The position numbers were made by a program, and so were the translations under genes. A DNA stretch of 64,000 nucleotides from Raphanus sativus. Lineage: Eukaryota > Streptophyta > Magnoliopsida > Brassicales > Brassicaceae. Positions within the stretch are counted from its first letter, which is position 1; each line of letters opens with the position of its first letter. The notes beneath the pieces were generated by a model, which ran no database searches, had not been told where the DNA came from, and saw only the letters and a program-made list of their open reading frames with translations. Shown in pieces: positions 23,101 through 33,600 of the stretch. The stretch lies in assembly GCF_000801105.2 (NCBI RefSeq), contig NC_079515.1, positions 6,634,001 to 6,698,000 of the forward strand, written 5' to 3'.

Positions 23101-24695
23101 AAGGGGATGGAGGTGGACACCGATTCAAATATATGTTCCTTGCGCTAGGAGCATGTGTAGAAGGGTACAAATACATGAGGAAGGTGGTTGTGGTTGATGG
23201 AACACATCTAAAAGGAAGGTATGCCGGATGTCTGCTAACTGCATCCGCAGAAGATGGTAACCACCAAATTTTCCCCTTGGCGTGCGCCGTTGTGGATAGC
23301 GAGAATGACAAGTCATGGGAGTGGTTTTTCCAAAACTTAGCAGCATTTGTGCCCAATGAAAGTGGGTTGGTCCTCATGTCCGACAGACATCCTTCGATCT
23401 ACAAAGCAATCAGCCAGGTTTGTTATATTTTCCCCGGGTGGGTGAACTATGGTTAACCGTTTATAATATTGTGTAGCTAGTACACTAAAAATGTTAGCCG
23501 GGAATAAACTGTGTTTGTAGTGTTAAACTGTAAGATAACCGGTTAAAATGGAATATTGTATAGCTAATATAATTGTAGGCAATCCGAAAAAATATTTTTG
23601 TTAACCGATTATAATATTATTTAGCTTGTGGGAACATAATGTCAGCCGGGCCAACCATTTTGTGGCTCTGTTAAACAGAAAGATATCCGTTTAACGTCTA
23701 ATATTGAATTACAGGTGTATCCGAGTGCAGGGCACTGCATTTGTGTTGTCCATCTGAAGAGGAACATCAGGACCAATTTTAGAGAGAGACATTTGGGACA
23801 TCTGGTTGCCAAAACAGCAAGGGCGTATAGGTTGAATGACTTCTATGTCACATTTAGCGAGATCAAAGCGATGGATCCTTCTTGTGCAGCTTACCTAATA
23901 GAGATAGGTTTTGAAAATTGGTCACGGTCCCATTTCCCTGGTAACCGCTACAATGTGATGACTAGCAACCTGGCTGAGTCATGGAATTCTGTTTTGTGCA
24001 AGGTAAGGGAGTTTCCAATTGCCCAGTTGATTGATTTCATCCGTGAGAAGATGATGACATGGTTTGCTTAGAGGCGTGACGTTGCAACCAAGTCTGGTGG
24101 AGACCTCACACCGCGTATTGAAGAAATGGTAAGAAACAATTTCGAGAAGACTGGTGGGTACCATGTACTCGACATTGCTGAGATGGAGTACGCAATCCGC
24201 AACAAGTCTGGCGCAAGCTTCCATGTGAACCTTGACAGAAAGACTTGCAGCTGTTTTGAGTTTCAGATGCTAGGAATTCCATGCTCTCACGCAATTGCTG
24301 CAGCTCTGAAAGGAAAGATGAGTGTCAACGACCTTGTTATAGATGAATACAAGATTGACTTCCTTAAGCGTGCCTATCAAGGAACTATCGTGCCGGAAAG
24401 TGATTCAACGGGGGGAATACAAATCCTTGCGGTCCTTAACGATCTCCAGTTGCGTCCTCCTGCAACTAGGCGCCCTCCGGGAAGGCCAAAGAAGCTGAGG
24501 TACTTCTCCAGAGGAGAGAAACGGGTTAGTCTTACGACAGCTAATGTTTGACAGCCATATCATGTAGTGGATCATGTTGAAGTAACACAATATTTTTGAC
24601 AATGAGTGCAGGTTAAATGCGGTCGCCGCAGGATCACATGCAACAGGTGCAAGGGCGTAGGACACAACAAGGCTACTTGCAAGAATCCAATATAA
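20174..24695 (+). pseudogene. MuDR/MULE transposase, spliced, with two premature stops
   Basis: Seven exons: 20174-20609, 20689-20934, 21033-21355, 21444-21623, 22561-23417, 23715-24524 and 24612-24695. The N-terminal part is poorly conserved (WKKNAQEQWNFVPNHEDYG...). From exon 5 on it shows a MuDR DNA-binding domain (MMFRNRDSFKQHM), the MULE DDE core (VVVDGTHLKGRYAG, LMSDRHPSI, TSNLAESWNS), a SWIM zinc finger (CSCFEFQMLGIPCSH) and a terminal CCHC knuckle (CNRCKGVGHNKATC). The frame is broken by TAG after MGRVFRI in exon 1 and by TAG at about 24069 (after MMTWFA), between the DDE core and the SWIM finger. Apart from those two stops the reading frame is long and clean, so decay is recent. Exon 1 and the 938-bp fourth intron are the least certain parts. 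Confidence 0.82.
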
Positions 24696-24945
24696 GTTAG
24701 CACTATTGCGGGAGTTAATAATGAGAGAACTTTATGCGAGGGGCGGATTTGTATTGGATGGTTGGAGGTTTTAGAAGGTGTAATTGGGTAGTAGTACTGT
24801 TTAGTATTTCAACAATTACACCATCTAGGGTATGTAGGGGATTTGGATAAACGCTTTGTGATTATAAATAATAAGTTCTCTTCTATATAAATGGTGAAGT
24901 TCAGATGAACGTTTGATATTGTCGAAAACGTTTTTGTCAATGACA

Positions 24946-25022
24946 TAGCCGGCTAAATTTTAAAATGTTATCATCGGGACATTGTTAGCCGGCTAAATTT
25001 TAAAATGTTATCATCGGGACAT
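24946..25022. repeat. Two tandem 40-bp units with the TAGCCGGCTAA palindrome
   Basis: AGCCGGCTAAATTTTAAAAT followed by GTTATCATCGGGACAT occurs twice head-to-tail (24947-24982 and 24987-25022). It starts the non-coding centre of the composite element. Confidence 0.85.
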
Positions 25023-25064
25023 ACCACTAACCCCTAAAACAAAGTGAACCATCAACCCTTGGGT

Positions 25065-25560
25065 TCAATTATAAACCCTAAACCCTAAACCCTGAATCCT
25101 AAACCCTAAACCCTATACCCTAAACTCTATCCCCTAAACACTAAACCCTAAACCCTAAACCCTAAACGGTTAACACTAAACCCTAAACGGTTAACACTAA
25201 CCCCTAAAACAAAGTGAACCATCAACCATTGGGTTCAATTATAAACCCTATCCACAAAATCTAAACCGTAGTTGAACACTTTACCCTTCCCCCCCGTTAT
25301 GAGGTTAGCCGGATCTAGGTTGGTTTGGAGGTTATTAAAAAGTATAGCCGGATATAAAGTACCCAAAACCCTGATCGAAACCTGAACCATGAACCCGAAT
25401 CGAATATGTTAATCCCATAACCCTTAGTCAAGCCAAAATCCCTTAGGTACTTGACGTATACTAAACCCTAAACCCTAAACACCAAACCCTAAACCCTAAA
25501 CCCTAAAGCCTAAACCCTAAAACCTAAACCACTTCGAGTAAGTTAACCCTCAACCCTTGG
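25065..25560. repeat. Interstitial telomere-like repeats (AAACCCT)n
   Basis: Blocks of CCCTAAA, partly degenerate, occur at 25065-25185 and 25455-25535, with scattered units to about 26065. CCCTAAA is the plant telomere unit. They lie between the 3' ends of the convergent transposase and GRF/Ulp1-like genes, well inside the element, so a chromosome-fusion origin is unlikely. Confidence 0.85.
25187..25350. repeat. Direct repeat, first copy (second at 26054-26238)
   Basis: A block starting CGGTTAACACTAACCCCTAA, then AACAAAGTGAACCATCAACC, and running on to TTGGTTTGGAGGTTATTAAA, occurs twice about 865 bp apart. The copies differ by a few bases and by an expanded C-run in the second. Confidence 0.85.
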
Positions 25561-26438
25561 GTACAATTATAAACACTTTCTCCTAAACCGTAACCGTAGT
25601 AGAACCCCTAAACATGTCCCCTTGTGTAATTTGTATATCCTTAAGAAATTATATAATTGCAACCTCTATTTGGTAGCCGGGTTCAATATTCGCCGGAGGT
25701 TAATCATAATTATAGCCGGCTATTTATTAGTTAGGTGGAAAATGTCCGTCAATTTGCCGGCTAAAGTGAAGTACTTGAAAACAAAAGTTAACAATACAAC
25801 CAAAACACAGAGATTTACACTGTGAACTAAACCCTAAACAGATCATACTAAACCTTACACACTTTTTGTACCCTCAACCCGTGGGTAATGTATATTAAAG
25901 ATACATTGTATGCTATGCTCAGAAGACATGAGTACAGACAAAAAAAGAACATAGTAAACCCTAAATCCTTTTTAAACACTCAACCCTTGGGTTAGTTTTC
26001 TAAAATTAAGCGTAAAAACTGACCAGTAAACCCTAAAACCTACTGCAACACTAAACCCTAAACGGTTAACACTAACCCCTAAAACAAAGTGAACCATCAA
26101 CCATTGGGTTCAATTATAAACCCTATCCACAAAATCTAAACCGTAGTTGAACACTTTACCCTCCCCCCCCTCCCCCCCCGTTATGAGGATAGCCGGATCT
26201 AGGTTGGTTTGGAGGTTATTAAAAAGTATAACCGGATGTAAAGTAGTGTGCTGAGAAAGATATATAGCAAAACAGGCTACACGAAAATAAGGGATACTTA
26301 AACATATATAAAACATTTAGAACCCACTACGGGTAACCTAACCGGGAACAACTTTCATCCAGCCGCGTTGCATAAGTTAAACATAGTACATCACCAAGAA
26401 TATTAATGTCATAAACAGAAGATGAAAACAACGGCGGG

Positions 26439-26753
26439 TTACTTGCGTAGCTTCCTAGAAAATGCGGCAACAACTTCAACAATCTCTTTGATGTCGTTCT
26501 TAATGTCCACAACTTGTTCCTTCATTTCGATGAGGCAATTGGCTATGGCTGTCTGCTTTTCTGCCAATGCTTCTATCTCCTCCACAAGAGCTTCATCGGC
26601 CCACTTAAACAGGTGGTTTTCACCAAACACAACCCCACACCTGTAGAATCTCCGACCAGGGTTTTTCTTGGTTTTTGATGTCAGAACAACTGTCAGGGCT
26701 CCACACGGGCACCGACGCGGGATTCCAGGTCCCATTTCCATTATAATACCCAA
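26439..26753 (-). CDS. GRF-type zinc-finger protein with C-terminal coiled coil
   Basis: 104 residues. Residues 8-53 form a GRF zinc finger (RCPCGALTVVLTSKTKKNPG, then RRFYRCGV...HLFKWAD). This is followed by a heptad-like acidic helix rich in Glu, Ile and Lys. Small GRF proteins of this shape are common in plant mobile-element neighbourhoods; a nucleic-acid-binding role is inferred. It has its own upstream region (26760-27000), so it may be a separate minus-strand gene rather than a last exon of the Ulp1-like gene. The second methionine at residue 5 could also be the start. Confidence 0.75.
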   Translation of the reverse strand: MGIIMEMGPGIPRRCPCGALTVVLTSKTKKNPGRRFYRCGVVFGENHLFKWADEALVEEIEALAEKQTAIANCLIEMKEQVVDIKNDIKEIVEVVAAFSRKLRK

Positions 26754-27345
26754 CGCCTAATAACATAACATATCGCACATTTAATTACCAACATTGTTGG
26801 ATCGGGATGGGAGAGGGATTAATCGATTTTGGTGGCATAATATTTGAAAAAATAAAGAGAGGATAAGATTCACCTGATACGAAGATCTATGGTCGTCTCC
26901 GCCGCTAGCTTTGAAGAATTGAAAGTACAAATAAAGCCTCTAACGTGTTTCCTTATCCTCTGAAACGATGCCGCTTAAATAAAGGAAATTGCCCTATTTG
27001 AACAGTAATTTGTTAATGGGCCTAAATGGGTATTTCGGGTTGGTAAACCAATAATATTGAAAATCAAAGCTTTTTGGTTAAAAATAATTCACAGTGTTAC
27101 GGCGTTGGACGTACAAGTTTTAACTTATCATACAACAAGAAAACATAGCCGGCTAATAAATAATCAACTACATCTATGTTCAAGCAAAGTCAAAATGAAC
27201 GATTAAAAATGAAACAGAGTGGTCGTTATTAAATCTCCGTCAAATGTAGTATCTTAAAAATCCAAGCATCTTACAACAACAGGAACAAAGGAAACGTTGG
27301 TGAGAGTTTTTCGAATTAGAAAACTAAAATAATACATTGACGTGA

Positions 27346-30300
27346 TCAGAGGGGGCCGAGAGATGCCTCATATAGAGTCACAACGAGCCTCTCAACATGG
27401 CTGGCTATGACATCCGGTGTGATGCATTTGCAAGCATCGATCCCCCCGACCGCATGCGCTTGTATAAAAAAAACGGATGAGACTCCGGAGTCTTTAACTT
27501 CGTTTTGTTGTGGGATGCTCCGGGGCCTTTCAATTGCCATTGCTTTGCAGTCTCGCGTGCCCACCTGCCTACCTACCTGCTTCAGCAAATAAGGAAACAT
27601 CAATGCTAGAGGTCTAACTTCTTTGTTCATCATGTAGTCAGTCCTAATCGAGATGTTGCAGTCAAAGACAGTCACGCTCCATGTCCCACAATCAACGCAG
27701 ATGCCAACCCAGTAAGTTTTATCAAGGCAGAATGGGAAATAGAAACGGTCGGCATCAGCGTAAGCCGGAAGCTGCATAAACATCTCAGTAACCTCCCCAC
27801 TAAACTTGTAGTTATCTTTTTCGAGGACTTTGAGAACTTGCTGTATAATTTGGTGAACTGGGAGACGAACTGTGTGTCCATGAATACTGGCCCCGCTAGA
27901 TAGTTAAGAGATGATCCGGACCGGAACAATGAACTAGTGTGGAACATTAGGACATCCACCACCTGTTAAGACCACAACTTTAGCACACATTGCAGTCATT
28001 TACATTAAAACGCAGGATGCCATATTGGTAGGAACCAACCTTAGCCGATAGTTGGGTTGCTCTCTCAATGACCTCCTTCAGTTCGGTGCTCTGAAGAGTT
28101 CCCTTCGCAGTAGTTAGATCACTATAAAATGGAGACGTGCATCAACTTTAGCCGGCTAACAATATCAATAAACATCTAATATAAAAGCTATCTCAGTAAC
28201 TATACACTTACAACGGCTTCTTCATCTTCTCCATCAAAGCTCCAAATTTAGCCGAGTAATCAATGTCCCCTCCCTTGTATATTGCATCAGCCACTGCCTT
28301 TCTCGCACGGTTCAAAAATCCTTTGTCACACTGGTACTCAGCCATGAGCGACTTTGTTAGTACCTTGTGCCTCTTGCTTTTCCTACACCCATCTGCTTCT
28401 GGTATGTTTGCATCAACGTGGTTGTCTTCTTCGGAAACTTGCTGGTCAGTCTCAACGTTGACATTGGAGTTCGAATTTTTAACCAGAACTGCCTCCTGGG
28501 TAAGGCCAAGCGAGAATGTGGGGTTGGGAAATACCAAGGCTGGATCAAGAGGCTGCAGCTTTCATAAATTATGGCAAAAGTATCAAACAAACTTGGAAAG
28601 AGATGGTGAGCTAAGGGAAAATAGGTTGTCAACGGTTACGTACCGATTCAGCTACTGTGGCTGTCTGTGGAGGATGTAACTGCTCATCTTCAGATGTGTT
28701 CTGCTCTCCCTGCCCGCCTTCTTGGCAACCATCGGTAGTTACTCCATGTGCAACCGTGTTTGGTTCGGACCCCATTTCAACATCCTGGATATAGTTCTTA
28801 TTAGCAGGCTAATCAAGTTGTTAGATGTTCATGATTAAGTTTAGCCATCTAAATATAAACTTACATCAGTAGAAATGACAGATGACCGGTTAGCAAAGTT
28901 GATTGCTTTTCCTATTATGTCTGTGGAATCGTCAATTGTTTGTTTTCCCGCATTAACCACTTTTGGCCGGGGAGGCACCGAGTCGACAGTAGCAACCGCC
29001 GGTGTAGGAGTGAACTTACTAATTTGATCTGAGAGGGTTTTAATAGCACGGGCATTATCTTGTACCATTCCAAAAACCTCGTTGATGTTGACAAGGATGG
29101 TTTCAGTGAAGCCATTACATGATTCCTGGATGGTTGATATGCTGCCATGTAAGAGCTGGAAGTCGTCCTTCAGTTTTTCCCTCACAATGGAGGCCAACAA
29201 ATCTGTGTCCAGCCCATCTTGTGCCTGATAAGATGTCCCGGCCTTCGATTTTGCTATCTTGCGGTTTACAATTTCAGCTTTTGACTCTTCACGCATCTTT
29301 ATAACATCCTGTATTGTTGCCCCACCAACAAAACAGTCATTGCTGAAACCATAGCGCTGCTCTATTAACCCCACCATATTAGACACGCCACCGTCGTCTT
29401 CATCGTCTGACCATTGATAAACTTCAGGTACTGTTATCTCTCCATTTGCATCAAGCAGTATGGACTCGACAATAGCCTGCGACGGTGAAAGTGGTTTTAT
29501 AATCAGTCTATCACTCTGCCTAAGAATAATCTGGTAGTGGTATACTTATAATCACTCAAAAACAGAGAAACATGTATACATAAGTACCTTCCCGGCAGCA
29601 TCTGTGTCGCGGGCGTGACCAGGGCTGATATTTCTCCTCTCCCCTTTCTCCATCTCTAACGTATTATCATCACCACCGGTTTCGCCGTCCGAACCAGATG
29701 AACTTCCATCTTGCACAACTTCGGTTAGCGCGGGCACGCATTCCACAATGACAAGCTGCAGGGCTAAAACAAATCCCTTCAAAGCAATCGTGTTCTGAAG
29801 CAATGACACTTCCTTTCTCTCCTTGATGCTGCTAATTAACATCTCGAATGAGACCCTCCCCCATGGGTGTGCTAGAAATGTATCCAAATCCTTTATCATC
29901 TCGGCGTACTCTACCGAAATACGCGGTGCGTGTGTCGTTGGGAGAATCACAGCGGAGACTAAGGCGAGATATGCGTACTTAAGCCTGATGTCTCGATCTA
30001 CAACCGTCTTCTTCGCCAACATCTTCACAACAGATGAGACTGGGACCTCTCTGAAGGATCCAAAGAGTTCACCCCAATATGGTTTATCTTCCATGAAATT
30101 TCTTGACTTCTTTTTGCCCCGTTTTGGGAATTTGCTGCAGTTAAGACCCGTTACCATCGCAAACTCTCGGATTGAAAACCTAATTGGTTTTCCGGCAAAA
30201 AGGAACCAAGCCTCATGTTTCTTAAACACTTTAAGCTGTCTGGAGAGTATATATCTCCCAAACCTCCCGGAGAAACTTGGTTTGTCGGCGATCTCTATCA

Positions 30301-30484
30301 ATCGCCCGAATGGAGAACTTCTGATGTGGTCGACTTCCGCTGGATCGAGGGCATTAAGAATTTCCCTGATTGCGCCTGCTTTATGGTAAGGAGTAACCCT
30401 AACGCCGGCGGGTTCTTCCCCGACTGCGAAAAGCCGTTCCGGCAGTCGGCACGGTGGCCTCCGTGTTCCGTCCGGTTCTTCCAT
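27346..30484 (-). pseudogene. DUF1985 / Ulp1-like (C48) protease gene, catalytically dead and frameshifted
   Basis: Minus-strand exons: 30484-29588 (DUF1985, with GKPIRFSIREFAMVTGLNC), 29476-28865 (coiled-coil-rich middle), 28784-28644, about 28556-28213, about 28122-28041, and 27964-27346 (Ulp1-like domain). In active Ulp1/SENP enzymes the catalytic residues are His (usually HW), Asp, Gln and Cys (DCG). Here the His position is Tyr (TYWVGICVD), the Cys position is Ser (VKDSGVSS), and only the Asp (VFDC) and Gln (IPQQ) remain. A 1-nt deletion near 27818 (SSKK^DNYKFSGEV) also breaks the frame inside the last exon. It therefore cannot be a SUMO protease as it stands. The middle exons are predicted from splice signals and are less sure. 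Confidence 0.75.
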
Positions 30485-30529
30485 CGAGAGTTTTCGTTGA
30501 ACTGAAATATTTTTTTCTTTATCAACGCG

Positions 30530-31099
30530 GTTTAGATAATAGAATTACCGGGAGGGGGGGGGGATGAAAGCTTTTGGTTTTTGAAAACTGTGATCTGACC
30601 ACCAGTAACTGCACAGTTCTTCTGACAACTTCGATATGTGAGACAAAAGATTTTGCCGTATCGTATAAGAAGATTCGGTGTCCGTTATGTACAGATTTTG
30701 CTTCTAGGGGTAGCAGTGTAAAACAACTTGGTGAACAGTTGTGTCTTTTCCGCGTTTTGGTACTTTGCCAATATCGCACAAGTGTGTTGATAGAGCTTCA
30801 AATTTCCCTAAAAGATACAGATGGTAATAAGGTGTGGTTTTCTTTGACTTTTTTTTGCCAATCTGAGTTTTTATTTAACTTTTAAAAATTAATGTATTTC
30901 TCTTTTTCTTTTTTTGAAAAAGGCTTATGTATTTCCCTTTTTTGTACTTTGCAATATCACCATTTTAATGTTTATGCTAAAATAAAATTATTGTTTCATT
31001 ACAAAATATATATCACATGTGTATTCAAGTTCAAATTTTTTCATAATTCATATTTTACAAAGACATACAAAAAAAAAACTGTTTCAAGATTAGCCAAAT
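30530..31099. other. Intergenic or element edge, no gene
   Basis: Contains a G-run (30553-30563) and AT-rich sequence. A pair of similar phrases (TTTGGTACTTTGCCAATATC at about 30755 and TTTGTACTTTGCAATATCAC at about 30940) may mark the edge of the composite element. Confidence 0.35.
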
Positions 31100-31262
31100 T
31101 AGGCATGGACATTTTACCTGGATCCGAAACCCGAATTGGAACCAAACCAAAAAATTTGAATCGATCGGGTACGGTAATGTCATTTTACCTTATTAGGTTT
31201 TGTTGTGGAAGATCCACGGATCTTGAAACGGACCTGGCCCGGACTTGAGATCCGATGGAGTA
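31100..31262 (+). mobile_element. hAT-like non-autonomous fragment
   Basis: It begins TAGGCATGGACATTTTACC, then GGATCCGAAACCCGAA, like the start of the complete hAT-like MITE at 32162 (TAGGTACATGCATTTTATCC). The far end is not recognisable, so it is a truncated copy. From here to 31850 the sequence is AT-rich and empty. Confidence 0.35.
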
Positions 31263-31854
31263 CCTGAAATATCTGAAACTTTTGCTATATATTCAATATA
31301 TATGGCTGTTTCAGTATATTTTGGTATTACATGTATTTTTTAAGTTTCGAATTGAGGTTTTCTAGTATGGTTTTAGGTTTGAGTAAAAAATTTATTCGGG
31401 TAGTCAGATAAAAATTTGGATATTTTCATGTCTTTATGTAAGATATCTAAAACTTCTAGTATGTATTAGGTATATGAACTGATTTAATTACTTTTTTATT
31501 TAAAATAAAAATTAAATTAATTTTGTTTAATAAAAATGTAAAATAAGATATTGGCTGTAAAGTCTTATTAATAGCATATTAAATTTCATATTTCAGATAT
31601 GTAAAATCTTTTTATAATAATATTATATATATTTATATCACTAATTTTTTAATCTGTAAAATATAATATATTATATATGTCCCTTAATTATACATGTCGC
31701 TGTTTGTCATGTATTTTAAACCGTTTTTTAGATGAATCGCAGTTGTTTGTAGTGTGCATTTCTCTTATACAAGCCATAGTTAAACCGCATCGTGTTCAAT
31801 CTGCTAGTTCCACTTAATCCACCGTTACCAATTCAAAGCCTAAGTCGAAGGCTA

Positions 31855-33268
31855 AGCCATGTGATAGGAAAATTATTGTAGATTAAAAGAACTAAATAAT
31901 AACAAACCTCGTATAAAATTCCTAGGATTCCTCGTAGACTTCTGAACGTTTCACATGATTACAATAATAGGAAGAGCAAAAAGTCAATGGGAAAAATGAG
32001 TCAATGTTTTATATTTTCATGAGTAGGAACGTTACAAGAAACTATTACATACTTGTTGATACACATCGATCAATACTTTAAATGTAAGCCATGTGATAGG
32101 AATTTATTGTTATGTTAAAAAAAAACTAAATTATAACAAACCTCTTGTATATAAATCTTATTAGGTACATGCATTTTATCCGGACCCGAAGACCTTATCC
32201 GATCCGAAACTGATCCGAAAAGACCCGATCCGGGTAGGAAGAAATCTGATCAAATTACCTTATTGGCTCTTGAGCCTAAAGACATGCGGGTAGTATCCGA
32301 CCCGAACCGTATCTTATACCCAATAGGATAATTTTAAATCCGAATCAATTACACTAAACCAAGCTTAAACCATACCTACATCTATCTAAACCAGCCTACA
32401 TCTATCTTTTAATTTTCCCTTCCCTGAAGAACCCGAAACCAAGACAATCTAACCTGAACCCGACTCGAACTCGATCTGAGGACCCGAATGCCCAGGTGTT
32501 TTGCAGGTTTGCAGATTTTTTATAGGAATATATGGTAATTTCTCGGATATACAGGGTAATTTAGACACGTTTACTGTATACCTGATCCAAAAATAAAGAA
32601 ATCCGACCTGAAACCATTAGAAAGACCCGAAATTTAAGAACCAAAAAATACTCGAGTTTAACGGGTCCTATATCCTTCACCCATCCGACCTGAATCCGAG
32701 ACGACCCGAAGCGATTCGAAACCGAAAATTTCAAATTACTCTGTCGTGGTCTAAACTCTAAGACCCGAAAAACCCGAACCCGAGACGACCCGATCCGAAC
32801 CCGATCCGAGGCCTAAATCCTACCATTAGACTCTGTTCTTCCACACCTGATCTTCATCCTCATCGTCAGATTCAGAATCAGTACATTCAGGTATGTCATA
32901 TTTATATACATTTATATTAACTTGCTTCGTGAAATAATTAATCAAGTGATTCCTTTTTCCTTTCTCAACCGCTTCTTAAAAAATAAGTATAAAGGACATA
33001 AAAAAGAGTCAATGTTAAAAAAAGAGAGAGTCAATGTTTTATATTTTCATGCGTAGGAAAGTTACAACTTACAAGAAACTACTACATACTTGTGGATACA
33101 CATTAATATTTTATATGCTGGCCATGTGACGGGAATCTGTTGTTGTATTATTTTTTTAAAAATATCTAAGTTATAACAAATCTCCCTGTATATATATCCT
33201 ACCATTACTCTTCTCTCATACCTGATCTTCATCCTCATCAACAGATTCATAATCAGTACAATACAATC
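31855..33268 (+). promoter_or_regulatory. Triplicated promoter/leader of the eight-domain lectin gene
   Basis: Three copies of a unit marked by GCCATGTGATAGGAA lie at about 31857, 32086 and 33119. The second and third carry TATA boxes (TATATAAA at 32148, TATATATAT at 33189). The last copy continues into a CT-rich leader ending ACAATACAATCAG|GTAATTC near 33268, a likely donor of a 5' UTR intron whose acceptor (GAACAG) lies just before the ATG at 33601. A second leader-like copy ends at about 32890. A hAT-like element sits in copy 2, 6 bp after its TATA box. Confidence 0.6.
32162..32815. mobile_element. hAT-like non-autonomous element in promoter copy 2
   Basis: It starts TAGGTACATGC and ends ATCCGAGGCCTA, with TAGG inverted ends and an interior rich in ACCCGAACC-type motifs. 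The flanks AATCTTAT (32154-32161) and AATCCTAC (32816-32823) are an 8-bp target duplication with two changes. The related promoter at 49132 shows the uninterrupted site, AAATCCTACCAT. Confidence 0.75.
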
Positions 33269-33600
33269 AGGTAATTCATATTTATATACATGTATATTAA
33301 CCTGCTTTGTGAAATAATCAAAAATCATAAAATTCATATAATCTAAATAGGTAAACTTTTAATATTGAATTGTTCAATATGTACATAACACTATTAGATA
33401 ATATTGTACTTTATAAATAATTCAGATTTATTATTAACAGTTGTTTGCATAACTTTCTACGTCATGTTATGTATAATTTTATATAATAATTGTTATAAAT
33501 GTCATATTTATAAGTTTTGCCTCACGCCCCTTCATAACTAAGCACGGAACTGTTTACATTAGTATACTGTATAATATATGAACAGGTAATAGAAGCGACG

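Larger units (their letters stand above)
19400..30900. mobile_element. Composite MULE with transposase, GRF zinc finger and DUF1985/Ulp1-like gene (Kaonashi-type candidate)
   Basis: About 11.5 kb holds a MuDR-like transposase gene (+) converging on two minus-strand genes, a GRF zinc-finger gene and a DUF1985/Ulp1-like gene. The 1.7 kb between them is telomere-like. Plant MULEs that carry a ULP-like protease gene are known as Kaonashi or KI-MULEs and often lack long terminal inverted repeats. I see no convincing inverted ends or target duplication here, so the borders are estimates from the outermost coding leaders. A palindrome TAGCCGGCTA recurs in the non-coding parts. Premature stops and frameshifts in two of the genes say the element is no longer autonomous. 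Confidence 0.6.

Noticed and set aside
25065..25560. Ancient chromosome-end fusion marked by telomere-like repeats
   Set aside because: The array is degenerate, in one orientation, and lies inside a mobile element flanked by its own genes and direct repeats.
29823..30505. Long plus-strand ORFs opposite the DUF1985 exon
   Set aside because: The minus frame has a clear DUF1985 match and splice signals. The plus frames are mirror ORFs without a domain.
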